This document shows positions 1-9,138 of a stretch of DNA of 64,000 bases, one piece after another. The notes under the pieces were generated by a model, which was not told where the DNA came from, searched no databases, and saw nothing but the letters and a program-made list of their open reading frames with translations. How positions within the stretch are numbered: position 1 is the stretch's first letter; every line of letters begins with the position of its first letter. The position numbers were made by a program, and so were the translations under genes. The stretch is from CAYWBU01 sp942491525 (lineage in GTDB: Bacteria; Desulfobacterota; Desulfomonilia; UBA1062): contig CALOBW010000030.1 of NCBI GenBank assembly GCA_942491525.1, forward strand, positions 434,001 through 498,000. Reading direction: 5' to 3'.

Positions 1-2009
1 CGCAGATAACCCACCACCCGCGAATAGACCTCGGCCTCCTGGCCGCAGATAGCGCAACGCTCCTGCTGGCCCCTGAGGTAGCCGTGATTCTCACAGACCG
101 AGAAGGTCGGCGTCAGAGTGAAGTACGGCAGACGGTAGTTGTAGCAGACCTTGCGCACCAGATCGCGCACCGCCATTGGGTCGGCCATCTCTTCGCCCAT
201 GAAGATGTGCAGGACGGTGCCGCCGCTGTAGCGGGTCTGCAGTTCGTCCTGCAGGGCCAGCGCCTCGAAGAGGTCATCGGTATAGTTGACCGGCAGCTGG
301 CTGGAGTTGGTGTAGAATGGTTCAGCGCCGGGGCTGCCCTCATTGGCGCAGATGATGTCGGCGTAGCGCTGTTTGTCGAGGCGCGCCAGCGAGTAGCTGG
401 TGCTCTCGGCCGGGGTGGCCTCCAGGTTGTAGAAGTTGCCGCTGCGCTCCTGGATGGCGACCAGCCGCGCATTGAGATGATCCAGCACCTCGAGGGCAAA
501 GTCCTGGCCGGCCTGGCTGGCGATGTCGCACTGCAGCAGGTTGAGGCAGGCCTCGTTCATACCGACCACGCCGATGGTGGAGAAGTGGTTCTTCCAGTAC
601 TCGCCCAGAGCGGCCTTGACCGGCTGCAGATAGTGGCGGGTGTAGGGGTAGAGGTTGTTGGCCGTGTAGCGCTCCAGCACCTTGCGCTTGATCTCCAGAC
701 ACTCAACCGCCAGCTCCATCAGCTTATCGAGGCGCTTGAAGAAACCGGCCTTGTCATCAGCCAGATAGCCCAGGCGCGGCAGGTTGAGGGTCACCACCCC
801 CAGGGCGCCGGTCAGGGGGTTGGCGCCGAAGAAGCCGCCGCCGCGTTTGCGCAGCTGGCGTTCATCCAGGCGCAGGCGGCAGCACATGCTGCGGGCGTCC
901 TCGGGCCGCATCTCAGAGTTGATGAAGTTGGCAAAGTAGGGGATGCCGTAGCGCCCGGCCATGCGCCAGAGCCCCTCATAGAGCTGGTCGTTCCAGTCAA
1001 AGTCAGGCGTGATGTTGTAGGTCGGGATCGGAAAGGTGAAGACCCGTCCGCTGGCGTCGCCCGCGCTCATGACCTCCATGAAGGCCCGGTTAAAAAGATC
1101 CATCTCGGGCTGGAATTCGGCATAGGTCTCGGCCATCTCGCGGCCGCCGATCAGCACCGGCAGGTCGCGGTAGGCCACCGGCACCTTGAGGTCGAGGGTC
1201 ACATTGGTAAAGGGGGTCTGGAAACCGACGCGGGTGGGCACATTGATGTTGAAGACAAACTCCTGCAGCGCCTGGCGCACCTGATCATAGTCAAGACCGT
1301 CATAGCGGATAAAGGGTGCCAGCAGCGTGTCGAGGCTGGAGAAGGCCTGGGCCCCGGCGGCCTCGCCCTGCAGGGTGTAGAAGAAGTTGACGATCTGGCC
1401 CAGGGCGGTGCGAAAATGCCGGGCGGGGCGGCTCTCAACCTTGCCGGCCGCGCCCCTGAAACCCTGGCGCAGCAGATCGTGCAGGTCCCAGCCCACGCAG
1501 TAGACCGAGAGCAGATTGAGATCGTGGATGTGGAAATCGCCCGACAGATGGGCCTCGCGCACCTCCTTGGGATAGATCTTATTGAGCCAGTAAACCTGGC
1601 TGACTTCGGAGGCGATGTAGTTGTTGAGCCCCTGCAGCGAGAAGCTCATGTTGCTGTTTTCAGAGATCTTCCAGTCCAGCTGATCCAGATAGCCGTCGAT
1701 CAGTTCGAGGCCGATGCCGGTGCGCACCTCGCGGATGCGGGCGTGCTGCTCGCGGTAGATGATGTAGGCGCGGGCGGTCCTGCGGTAGGGCGACGAGAGC
1801 AGCACCTCCTCGACAATATCCTGCAGCTGCTCGACCGAGGGGCTCTCGCCCAGGGTGGCGGCTATGGCAGTGACCTTGGCGCTCAGATCCTCAGCCTCAT
1901 TTGGGCCGAACTCGCCGCTGGCCTCACCGGCCTTCAGGATCGCGGACCTGATCTTGGCCGCATCAAAACGGGCCAGGCGGCCGTCACGTTTGACAATGTT
2001 CTTGAACAT
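1..2009 (-). CDS. nrdD: Anaerobic (class III) ribonucleoside-triphosphate reductase, 3' end beyond window
   Basis: Reduces ribonucleoside triphosphates to deoxy forms under anoxia, using a glycyl radical installed by NrdG. Translating the reverse strand from the ATG at 2009 gives an open frame to the window edge. It starts MFKNIVKRDGRLARFDAAKI, an ATP-cone allosteric domain over about the first 95 residues, followed by NrdD signatures such as HIHDLN, NFFYTLQGEAAG and TFPIPTYNI. Near the edge lies CALCG, the start of the C-terminal zinc ribbon, so only the last tens of residues with the radical glycine are missing. A GGAGGG Shine-Dalgarno sits just upstream of the ATG. NrdG is not visible here and may lie further downstream. 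Identity is firm and completeness cannot be judged. Confidence 0.95.
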   Translation of the reverse strand, partial: MFKNIVKRDGRLARFDAAKIRSAILKAGEASGEFGPNEAEDLSAKVTAIAATLGESPSVEQLQDIVEEVLLSSPYRRTARAYIIYREQHARIREVRTGIGLELIDGYLDQLDWKISENSNMSFSLQGLNNYIASEVSQVYWLNKIYPKEVREAHLSGDFHIHDLNLLSVYCVGWDLHDLLRQGFRGAAGKVESRPARHFRTALGQIVNFFYTLQGEAAGAQAFSSLDTLLAPFIRYDGLDYDQVRQALQEFVFNINVPTRVGFQTPFTNVTLDLKVPVAYRDLPVLIGGREMAETYAEFQPEMDLFNRAFMEVMSAGDASGRVFTFPIPTYNITPDFDWNDQLYEGLWRMAGRYGIPYFANFINSEMRPEDARSMCCRLRLDERQLRKRGGGFFGANPLTGALGVVTLNLPRLGYLADDKAGFFKRLDKLMELAVECLEIKRKVLERYTANNLYPYTRHYLQPVKAALGEYWKNHFSTIGVVGMNEACLNLLQCDIASQAGQDFALEVLDHLNARLVAIQERSGNFYNLEATPAESTSYSLARLDKQRYADIICANEGSPGAEPFYTNSSQLPVNYTDDLFEALALQDELQTRYSGGTVLHIFMGEEMADPMAVRDLVRKVCYNYRLPYFTLTPTFSVCENHGYLRGQQERCAICGQEAEVYSRVVGYL

Positions 2010-2081
2010 AATCCCTCCCGAGATGCGATGCTCAAAACAGTGCTGCAATTCTGGCGTTAGACTACCAGAAATATTGAAGAA

Positions 2082-3374
<1,293 letters not shown>

Positions 3375-3456
3375 TTCGCATCCCCCGATTTTTTTATTTT
3401 CTATTACTCCAGCCCCCAGGCCCGGGCAACGCCACTTTTTTCTATGCTTTACATAT

Positions 3457-3462
3457 ATTATA
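3457..3462 (-). promoter_or_regulatory. -10 box of the malic enzyme promoter
   Basis: On the minus strand a perfect TATAAT lies about 80 nt upstream of the malic enzyme GTG, within an AT-rich patch (3440-3480) of an otherwise GC-rich divergent intergenic region. The hexamer 17 nt upstream (AAGTCA) is a weak -35. Confidence 0.5.
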
Positions 3463-3478
3463 ACCTATCCGTATTCCT

Positions 3479-3498
3479 TTGACTTCTGCGGACCGCAG
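3479..3498 (+). promoter_or_regulatory. Possible -35 and operator palindrome before the ABM/ADH operon
   Basis: TTGACT at 3479-3484 resembles a -35 box. It is followed at once by a perfect palindrome, CTGCGG-A-CCGCAG (3486-3498), placed where the promoter spacer would be. The expected -10 position (TAAGTT) is poor, so an activator or an unusual promoter is possible. The operator role is inferred from position only. Confidence 0.35.
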
Positions 3499-3534
3499 CT
3501 TTAAGTTAAAACCATACTATTCCAGGAGGTTCGC

Positions 3535-3843
3535 ATGCTGATCGTACTGGTCAATGTCCATGTCAAACCGGGAATGGCAGACGCCTTCAAAAACGCCACC
3601 CTAGAGAATGCCGCCCAGAGCATCAAGGAGCCCGGCATCCGGCGCTTCGATGTCATCCAGCAGAATGACGACCCGCAGCGCTTCGTGCTGATCGAGATCT
3701 ACACCGATCCCGAGGCGCCGGCCAGACACAAGGAGACCGCCCACTACAAGCTCTGGCGCGACCGGGTTGAAGGGATGATGTTTGAACCGCGCCGCAGCTT
3801 CAAGTATACCAACCTCTTCCCCGACGACCAGAACTGGGATTAG
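3535..3843 (+). CDS. Antibiotic biosynthesis monooxygenase (ABM) family protein, LsrG/YgiN-like
   Basis: A 102-residue single ABM domain (dimeric ferredoxin-like fold). Members include quinol monooxygenases and the LsrG isomerase. Typical features are IVLVNVHVKPGM, a central RFDVIQ strand and HKETAHYKLW, where the HxTxHY histidines match the LsrG/YgiN pattern. The start has a clear AGGAGG Shine-Dalgarno. The Fe-ADH gene begins 11 bp downstream with its own GAGGAG site, so the two form an operon. The pairing suggests joint handling of a small carbonyl, quinone or aldehyde substrate, which is inference. The exact reaction is unknown. Confidence 0.85.
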   Translation: MLIVLVNVHVKPGMADAFKNATLENAAQSIKEPGIRRFDVIQQNDDPQRFVLIEIYTDPEAPARHKETAHYKLWRDRVEGMMFEPRRSFKYTNLFPDDQNWD

Positions 3844-3854
3844 AGAGGAGCAGC

Positions 3855-4979
3855 ATGAACTTTGAATTCACATGCGCCGGCCGCATCATCTTCGGCTGCG
3901 GCCGCCTGCAGGAGGTCGGCACCATCGCCAGAAGCTACGGCACACGCGCCTTCGTGGTGACCGGCAGCTCCAATGAGCGGGCCCGGCCCATGCTGGCCGA
4001 GCTTAAAAAGGCCGGCATCGCCTACGAAACCTTCAATGTCAGCGGCGAGCCAACCACCGACATGATCGCCGCGGCCGCCGAATCGGCCAAACCCTACGCC
4101 CCCGAGCTGGTGATCGCCATGGGCGGCGGCTCGGTGCTCGACACCGGCAAGGCCATCTCGGCCCTGATCACCAACTCCGGCGACCTGATGGAGTACCTGG
4201 AGGTGATCGGCGCCGGCAAGCCGCTCAAGCACCCGACGCGGCCCTTCATCGCCATCCCGACCACGGCCGGCACCGGCACCGAGGTCACCAAAAATGCCGT
4301 GATCAGCTCGCCCGGCCACCAGGTCAAGGTCAGCATGCGCAGCCCCTTCATGCTGCCGGAGGTGGCCCTGGTCGACCCCGAACTGACCCTGGGCCTGCCG
4401 CCCGCCCTGACCGCAGCTACCGGCCTGGACGCCCTGACCCAGCTGCTGGAGGCCTTTGTCTCCTGCAAGGCCAACCCCATGACCGACGGCTTCTGCCGCG
4501 AGGGTCTCCTGCGCGCCGGCCGATCCATCAAGGCTGCGGTCAATGACAACCTTGATGCCCGTACAGATATGGCATTTGCCAGCCTGATGAGCGGCCTGGC
4601 CCTGGCCAATGCCGGCCTGGGCGCAGTGCACGGCTTTGCCGGCCCTCTGGGCGGCATGCTGGATGCACCCCACGGCACGCTCTGCGCCAGCCTGCTGCCG
4701 GGCGCCACCCGGGTCAACCTCCGGGCTCTCAAGCAGCGCCGGCCCGACGGACTGCAACGCTTTGCAGAGGCCTCCGAGCTGCTCTGCGGCAGCCGCGACG
4801 GACTGCTCGATTGGCTGCAGGAGCTCGGCCGGGAGCTCAAAATTCCCAGTCTCAGCGATCTCGGCTTCAATGAAAGCCTGCTTGAAGAGGCCGTGGCCAA
4901 GGGCCGCGCCGCCTCCAGCATGCAGGGCAACCCCATTCAGCTCACCGATGATGAGCTGCGCGAGATCCTCACCGGTTGA
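3855..4979 (+). CDS. Iron-containing (group III) alcohol dehydrogenase
   Basis: NAD(P)-dependent alcohol/aldehyde oxidoreductase of 374 residues, normal for the family. The N-terminal Rossmann-like half carries AMGGGSVLDTGKAIS (nucleotide binding) and IPTTAGTGTE. The C-terminal helical half carries the metal ligands. Aligned by spacing to FucO, Asp192, His259 (AVHG) and His273 (APHG) are present, but the second ligand position, usually His, is Gln196 (LDALTQ). Such Gln variants occur in one sub-branch of the family, so metal identity or occupancy may differ. Second gene of the ABM operon. Substrate unknown; the neighbours give no decisive hint. Confidence 0.92.
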   Translation: MNFEFTCAGRIIFGCGRLQEVGTIARSYGTRAFVVTGSSNERARPMLAELKKAGIAYETFNVSGEPTTDMIAAAAESAKPYAPELVIAMGGGSVLDTGKAISALITNSGDLMEYLEVIGAGKPLKHPTRPFIAIPTTAGTGTEVTKNAVISSPGHQVKVSMRSPFMLPEVALVDPELTLGLPPALTAATGLDALTQLLEAFVSCKANPMTDGFCREGLLRAGRSIKAAVNDNLDARTDMAFASLMSGLALANAGLGAVHGFAGPLGGMLDAPHGTLCASLLPGATRVNLRALKQRRPDGLQRFAEASELLCGSRDGLLDWLQELGRELKIPSLSDLGFNESLLEEAVAKGRAASSMQGNPIQLTDDELREILTG

Positions 4980-5023
4980 CGCCGAGTTAAAATGGCTTAT
5001 TTTAGCCAGATCAGGAGGTTCTT

Positions 5024-5758
5024 ATGCGGGTCCTGCTCATCTGGCTGCTGATCTTTACAGGCGCTCCGCTCGAGGCCCGCACGCTGACCATTGCCGCCGA
5101 GGAGTTCTGGCCGCCCTACATCGACCCCAGCCTGCCCGAGGGCGGCCTGGTGCTGGAAGTCACCATCCGGGCGCTTGAAAAGGTCGGCCATGAGGTGGAG
5201 GTTGTCTGGCTGCCCTGGTCCAGGGCGCTGCGCGAAACCAGGGCCGGGCTCTACGACGGTCTGGCGGGCTGCTACTACACCCCGGAGCGCACCAAAGACC
5301 TGACCTATCCCGAACCGGCCATCACTACCGAGATGGTCTTCTTCAAGCTTAAAGAGCACAACATTAAATTCAGCACCTTAAATGATCTGCGCGGCCAGCG
5401 CATCGGCGTCATCCGCAACTATACCAACACACCCGAATTTGATGCCGCCGACTACCTGATCAAAGATGTGGGCGAAGACGCCACCTACAATATCCGCAAA
5501 CTGCTGGCCGGGCGCGTCGACCTGATCATCGGCAACCGCGGCTCGATCCAGAACATCATCGACCAGAGGTTTCCGCTGGAGGCTCAGCGCATCGAAGTGC
5601 TCAAGCCAATCCTGGAGTCCAAAATGATCTTTACCGCCTTTTCCAGCAAACGGCAGGGCCACCAGACAATCGTGAATGACTTCAACCGCGGGCTCAAGCT
5701 GATCAAGGATGACGGAACATACGACAGGATCCTCAGCAGCTACGGCTTTAAATGGTAG
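5024..5758 (+). CDS. Orphan periplasmic solute-binding protein, family 3 (SBP_bac_3)
   Basis: A 244-residue protein with an N-terminal signal peptide (RVLLIWLLIFTGAPLEA, cleavage near residue 19). The SBP_bac_3 fold follows: LTIAAEEFWPPY at the start of the mature protein, GLYDGLAGCYYTPERTKDLTYPEP in lobe 1, the hinge RGQRIGVIRNY and the C-terminal DDGTYDRILSSYG. Shine-Dalgarno is AGGAGG. No ABC permease or ATPase gene lies nearby, so import is not supported. It may instead present ligand to a sensor such as the SBP-type kinases at 25.9-36.8 kb (inference). It is 44 bp downstream of the Fe-ADH gene and could be co-transcribed. Confidence 0.85.
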   Translation: MRVLLIWLLIFTGAPLEARTLTIAAEEFWPPYIDPSLPEGGLVLEVTIRALEKVGHEVEVVWLPWSRALRETRAGLYDGLAGCYYTPERTKDLTYPEPAITTEMVFFKLKEHNIKFSTLNDLRGQRIGVIRNYTNTPEFDAADYLIKDVGEDATYNIRKLLAGRVDLIIGNRGSIQNIIDQRFPLEAQRIEVLKPILESKMIFTAFSSKRQGHQTIVNDFNRGLKLIKDDGTYDRILSSYGFKW

Positions 5759-5780
5759 TTACTTAATCAAGCCGATGTCA

Positions 5781-5808
5781 TATAATCTTAACATTGTTGA
5801 AAATGTTA
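5781..5808 (+). promoter_or_regulatory. OYE promoter -10 with overlapping operator
   Basis: A perfect TATAAT (5781-5786) is followed directly by an inverted repeat, TAACATT (5789-5795) and AATGTTA (5802-5808), covering the expected transcription start. This is a classic repressor position. The site contains AACATTGTT, the same 9-mer that occurs twice upstream of the acyl-CoA synthetase operon and its TetR gene near 57.55 kb. Confidence 0.55.
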
Positions 5809-5821
5809 TTAAGGAGGAACC

Positions 5822-6901
5822 ATGAAAAACCTATTTGACCAGACCAGCATCAACGGCCTGCAGCTCAAAAACCGCCTGGTGCGCTCGGCCACCTGGGAGG
5901 GCATGTGCAGCGCGGAAGGACGCCCCGAACTGGAGCTGATCGAGCTCTACCGCAACCTGGCTTATGGCGGCGTCGGCCTGATCATCAGCGGCTACGCCTA
6001 TGTGAGCCCGGAGGGCGCTCAGATGGGCGGCCAGCTCGGCATGCACAGCGACGATCTGGCCGACGACATGCGGTCCCTGACCGAGGCCGTGCACATGGCC
6101 GGCGGCAAGATCTGCATCCAGCTGGTGCATGCCGGCGGCCAGGCCAACCCGACCAACACTCCCTACCTGGCACCCTCGGCCGTCAAGGTTGACCAGTATC
6201 CCGAAACCCCCCAGGAGCTGAGCATCACCGAGATCGGTCAGATCGTGGAGGCCTTCGGCCAGGCCGCGCGCCGCGCCAAGGCCTGGAACTTTGACGCCAT
6301 CCAACTGCACGGCGCCCACGGCTATCTGATCAACGAGTTTCTCTCGCCCCTGACCAACCGCCGCAGCGACGCCTACGGCGGTTCAATCGAGAAGCGCTGC
6401 CGCTTCATGCTGGAGGCCTACCGGGCCGTGCGCGAAGCGGTTGGAGACGACTATCCGGTCATGATCAAACTCAACGGTTCCGACTTCCTGGAGGGCGGGC
6501 TCTCCAATCAGGATGCCACCCTGGCCGCCCAACTGCTGGATGAGGCCGGCATCGACGCCATCGAGGTCAGCGGCGGCACCCCGGCTTCGGGCCGCTCTGG
6601 CCCGGTCAGAAGCCGCATCGACCAGCCCTCCGACGAGGCCTACAATCTGGAGCTGGCCAGATCCATGCGAGTCAGCTGCCCATTGATGAGCGTCGGCGGT
6701 TTCCGCAGCTTCAATGTGGCCGAGGATGCCCTCGAACTGGTTGACTATGTGGCCCTCTCCCGCCCGCTGGTGCGCCAGAGCGATCTGCCGAATCTCTGGC
6801 AGCGGGGCAAGAAGACCCGCGCCACCTGCATCTCGTGCAACGGCTGCTTCAAGGCCGCCATCCGCGGCGGCATCTACTGCGTGCAGGAGGCCAGCCAATG
6901 A
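5822..6901 (+). CDS. NADH:flavin oxidoreductase, Old Yellow Enzyme family
   Basis: FMN-dependent ene-reductase TIM barrel of 359 residues: LKNRLVRSATWEG (FMN contact), QLVHAGGQAN, the family hallmark LHGAHGYLINEFLSPLTNRR, SDAYGGS and the phosphate-binding SVGGFRS near the C-terminus. The last 25 residues hold C-x2-C-x2-C-x10-C (CISCNGC...YC), resembling the Fe-S ligand set of 2,4-dienoyl-CoA reductase-type OYEs. The protein stops there and has no C-terminal FAD/NADH domain. The start is supported by AAGGAGG. Its promoter has an operator-like inverted repeat shared with the fatty-acid operon, so an acyl-CoA-related substrate is a reasonable guess. The true substrate is unknown. Confidence 0.92.
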   Translation: MKNLFDQTSINGLQLKNRLVRSATWEGMCSAEGRPELELIELYRNLAYGGVGLIISGYAYVSPEGAQMGGQLGMHSDDLADDMRSLTEAVHMAGGKICIQLVHAGGQANPTNTPYLAPSAVKVDQYPETPQELSITEIGQIVEAFGQAARRAKAWNFDAIQLHGAHGYLINEFLSPLTNRRSDAYGGSIEKRCRFMLEAYRAVREAVGDDYPVMIKLNGSDFLEGGLSNQDATLAAQLLDEAGIDAIEVSGGTPASGRSGPVRSRIDQPSDEAYNLELARSMRVSCPLMSVGGFRSFNVAEDALELVDYVALSRPLVRQSDLPNLWQRGKKTRATCISCNGCFKAAIRGGIYCVQEASQ

Positions 6902-6960
6902 TTGACCTCCCGGCGGCAACTATTTACAAACCGCAGCAGAAGTATTAGGAGTGAAGTCAT

Positions 6961-7392
6961 ATGCAACACAAAGAGATTTTCAACAACAGTAAGTTTGCAG
7001 TCGAGAGCACCCTCTGCCCCGACCTTTCAGCCACCTGCTTCATAGTTGAGGGCGAGATAACGGCCGCAGAACTGCTCAAAGTGGCCCTGCCCGTGATGGA
7101 TGAATATGAAAAGGGCGTCAACGACGAGCAGATCATCAACCGCATCATTGACCTCTCCCGCTGCAACCTGCAGGACGCTTATGATGACAGCCTGAAGTTT
7201 ACGGTCGAGAACCTCAACTTCTACCGCAAGGATCCGGCCTCAAAGGTGGCGGTCATCACCCAGCCCGGCGAGATCTACGAAAACTTCCGATCCTACAACC
7301 TGCTGCGCGACCACCAGGACGGCGAGCGCATGATCTTCAAAGACCTCAAGACTGCCCAAAACTGGCTACTGGGCCGCAATCCAGTGATCTAG
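6961..7392 (+). CDS. STAS/SpoIIAA-like small cytoplasmic protein, function unknown
   Basis: A 143-residue soluble protein without signal or membrane segments, with TAGGAG upstream of the ATG. The pattern (CFIVEGEITAAELLK, then IIDLSRCNLQDAYDDSL, then KVAVITQP, ending ERMIFKDLKTAQNWL) resembles SpoIIAA-like/STAS-fold proteins, with the acidic strand and the late SxxxAxxWL helix. No kinase or transporter partner is adjacent. It converges on the thioredoxin gene and their stop codons overlap in a CTAG at 7389-7392. Family assignment is by pattern only. Confidence 0.6.
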   Translation: MQHKEIFNNSKFAVESTLCPDLSATCFIVEGEITAAELLKVALPVMDEYEKGVNDEQIINRIIDLSRCNLQDAYDDSLKFTVENLNFYRKDPASKVAVITQPGEIYENFRSYNLLRDHQDGERMIFKDLKTAQNWLLGRNPVI

Positions 7393-7826
7393 TCGACAAA
7401 GGGCGCCAGCTGACGCTGCAGGTCAACCTTGGGCAGGGCTCCCGTCATGGTGTGCAGGCTGCGGCCATCCTTAAAGAGCATCATGGTCGGGATGGAGCGG
7501 ATGGCATAGCGCGCGCCCAGGGCCTGGTTCTGCTCAACCTCAACCTTGACCACCTTGAGCCGCCCCTTATACTCTCTGGCAACCTCGTCCAGCACCGGGG
7601 CCATCATCTTGCAGGGGCCGCACCAGGAGGCCCAGAAATCAACCAGCACCGGCAGCGGGCTCTCCAGCACCTCGACTTCAAAACTGCCGTCGGTCACATT
7701 GACCGGCCTGTCATAAAGTTTAACCGGCGGCAGGGCCTGCTTGCACTTGGCGCAGCGCGGCTTTTCATCCAGACGTTCTACGGGCACCCGGTTACGGGTT
7801 CCACACTGACTGCATCTGATAATCAT
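7389..7826 (-). CDS. trxC: Thioredoxin with N-terminal zinc ribbon (thioredoxin 2 type)
   Basis: Dithiol-disulfide oxidoreductase. The 145-residue protein has an N-terminal zinc ribbon with two CxxC pairs (Cys5/8 and Cys25/28). A full thioredoxin fold follows, with the active site WCGPC (Cys69/Cys72), the cis-Pro loop SIPTM and FKDGR. This is the TrxC architecture rather than TrxA. It starts at an ATG with GGGAGG upstream. The start lies 43 bp from the end of the MoaE-like gene on the same strand, so the two may be co-transcribed. The zinc ribbon is linked in known TrxC proteins to oxidative stress control. Confidence 0.93.
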   Translation of the reverse strand: MIIRCSQCGTRNRVPVERLDEKPRCAKCKQALPPVKLYDRPVNVTDGSFEVEVLESPLPVLVDFWASWCGPCKMMAPVLDEVAREYKGRLKVVKVEVEQNQALGARYAIRSIPTMMLFKDGRSLHTMTGALPKVDLQRQLAPFVD

Positions 7827-7869
7827 CTGATCCTCCCTGCAGCTTCTGTAGGTAACCGGGGTGCGAAGT

Positions 7870-8220
7870 TCAAGACTCCTGTTTGAAGGTACCGCGGGCC
7901 TTGATCAGGTTGAGGCAGTCGGTCAGTACCGGAATGACATGTTCGCGGATGTCGCCGGCCACGGCGATGGCCAGCAGGTCCTCGCCCACCTTGAGGTCAC
8001 CCTCATTGACCTGCACCAGGATCTCGATGATACCGGGGCACTGCTTCTGCTCGGCCACGATTTGATCAATCACGTCGCGCTTAGCCTCAACCTTGACCCG
8101 GCTGACCGGGGTGCCGTCGCGCGAACTACCGCGCACTATACCGTTGTGGGTCAGGATCATGCCGATCTTATGGGCATCTTCCCGCTGCTTAATCTGCTGA
8201 ATCATTGCATTAATATCCAT
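7870..8220 (-). CDS. MoaE-like protein (molybdopterin synthase large-subunit family)
   Basis: 116 residues resembling MoaE: HNGIVRGSSRDG (the HxGxVR motif), RVKVEAKRDVIDQIVAEQ, IIEILVQVNEGDLKVGEDLLAIAVAG and a C-terminal helix ending LIKARGTFKQE. It is shorter than typical MoaE (about 140-150), and no MoaD or other moa gene is nearby. A true molybdopterin synthase role is therefore uncertain. It has no Shine-Dalgarno: the ATG sits 6 nt after a -10-like box, with a perfect TTGACA 17 nt further upstream, so the message may be leaderless. A 21-bp palindrome covers the start codon. Confidence 0.7.
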   Translation of the reverse strand: MDINAMIQQIKQREDAHKIGMILTHNGIVRGSSRDGTPVSRVKVEAKRDVIDQIVAEQKQCPGIIEILVQVNEGDLKVGEDLLAIAVAGDIREHVIPVLTDCLNLIKARGTFKQES

Positions 8221-8255
8221 AAATTATGGATATCCGCCGACCGCCCAACTGTCAA
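8213..8255 (-). promoter_or_regulatory. Promoter and start-codon palindrome of the MoaE-like gene
   Basis: On the minus strand TTGACA (8255-8250), a 17-nt spacer and TATCCA (8232-8227) precede the ATG at 8220 by 6 nt. A perfect inverted repeat, ATATCCATAA-A-TTATGGATAT on the plus strand (8213-8233), spans the -10 and the first codons. It could be an operator or an mRNA 5' hairpin. The -35 lies next to the stop codon of the MBL gene. Confidence 0.5.
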
Positions 8256-9058
8256 CCATCATTCAGGGCCGAGCGCACCAGGTTGCGCATGCTGACGTTG
8301 CCGCCGCAGGCCGCCCAGACCAGTTTATCCTCCCGGAGTGAAAGCTCGCGCATGATGGCCCCCACTTCCAGGCCGCGCCCGCCCAGCTCCGAGACGCTGC
8401 CGGCCAGATCCTCCAGAAAACCCAGTTTGGCTGACAGATGTTTTTTGCCGTTCTGCAGCCGCGGCCGGTGGGCACAGAACAGCTTGTCGAAATCAAGCTC
8501 CAGCAGCCTGCGCAAAGAGTCGATCTGCCGGTAGATGTTCTCATCGGCGCGGAAGTAGTTGATGCGGTCGGCCAGATAGATATCGCCCGAGAAGAGCCAG
8601 CCGCGCTGGCGCTCAAAGAGCGCGATATGGTCGCGGCTGTGGCCCGGACAGGGCACGACTTCAAAGCTGTAACCGCCGGCATCAAAATTTTCGGGCAGCT
8701 GCGCCATCCTGAGCGGCTCGGCCCGCCCCCAGACATAGTGCTGATAGGGCAGGATGCGGGAGCCGCGCGCCATCTTATCCACGGCCAGGGCATGGCCCAG
8801 CACCGGCACGCCGCTCGCGCGGCTGATGGCCGCGGCATTGCCGCTGTGATCCTCATGATGGTGGGTCAGGACCACGGCCTCCAGCGGCCGGCTCTGCATG
8901 ACAGCCAGGGCCTCGCGCCGCATATGGCTCTGGCCCGTATCGATGCAGAGGGGCCCCACCAGGTAGATGTGCACATTCATGAAGGGCCGGCCCCAGGGCG
9001 ACCAGCCCAGTTCAAAGGCCTTGATCTCGCCGAAATCTTTTGCCTTGAAAAATCGCAT
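8252..9058 (-). CDS. MBL-fold metallo-hydrolase
   Basis: A 268-residue metallo-beta-lactamase-fold hydrolase. The metal motif HxHxDH is at His66-His68-Asp70-His71 (THHHEDHSG). Later ligands are seen in CPGHSRDHIAL and FSGDIYLADR, and a final His in FCAHRPR. No signal peptide, so it is cytoplasmic. The family includes glyoxalase II-like and quorum-lactone hydrolases, and the substrate cannot be told from sequence. The C-terminal 60 residues form a helical extension. Start ATG at 9058; no strong Shine-Dalgarno is seen. It lies just upstream of the MoaE-like gene on the same strand. Confidence 0.88.
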   Translation of the reverse strand: MRFFKAKDFGEIKAFELGWSPWGRPFMNVHIYLVGPLCIDTGQSHMRREALAVMQSRPLEAVVLTHHHEDHSGNAAAISRASGVPVLGHALAVDKMARGSRILPYQHYVWGRAEPLRMAQLPENFDAGGYSFEVVPCPGHSRDHIALFERQRGWLFSGDIYLADRINYFRADENIYRQIDSLRRLLELDFDKLFCAHRPRLQNGKKHLSAKLGFLEDLAGSVSELGGRGLEVGAIMRELSLREDKLVWAACGGNVSMRNLVRSALNDG

Positions 9059-9138
9059 ATTTCCACTGAGCCCAATTTAAGTTAGCATGTCAAGAATTCA
9101 TCGCTGATGAGCAAATGCTATTAAAAAGGAGTTTAATT

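Noticed and set aside
84..2060. 658-codon open frame on the plus strand opposite nrdD
   Set aside because: The translation is low-complexity (His/Val/Gln/Ala-rich) and lies fully antisense to a well-conserved NrdD sequence. Such mirror frames are common in GC-rich genes.
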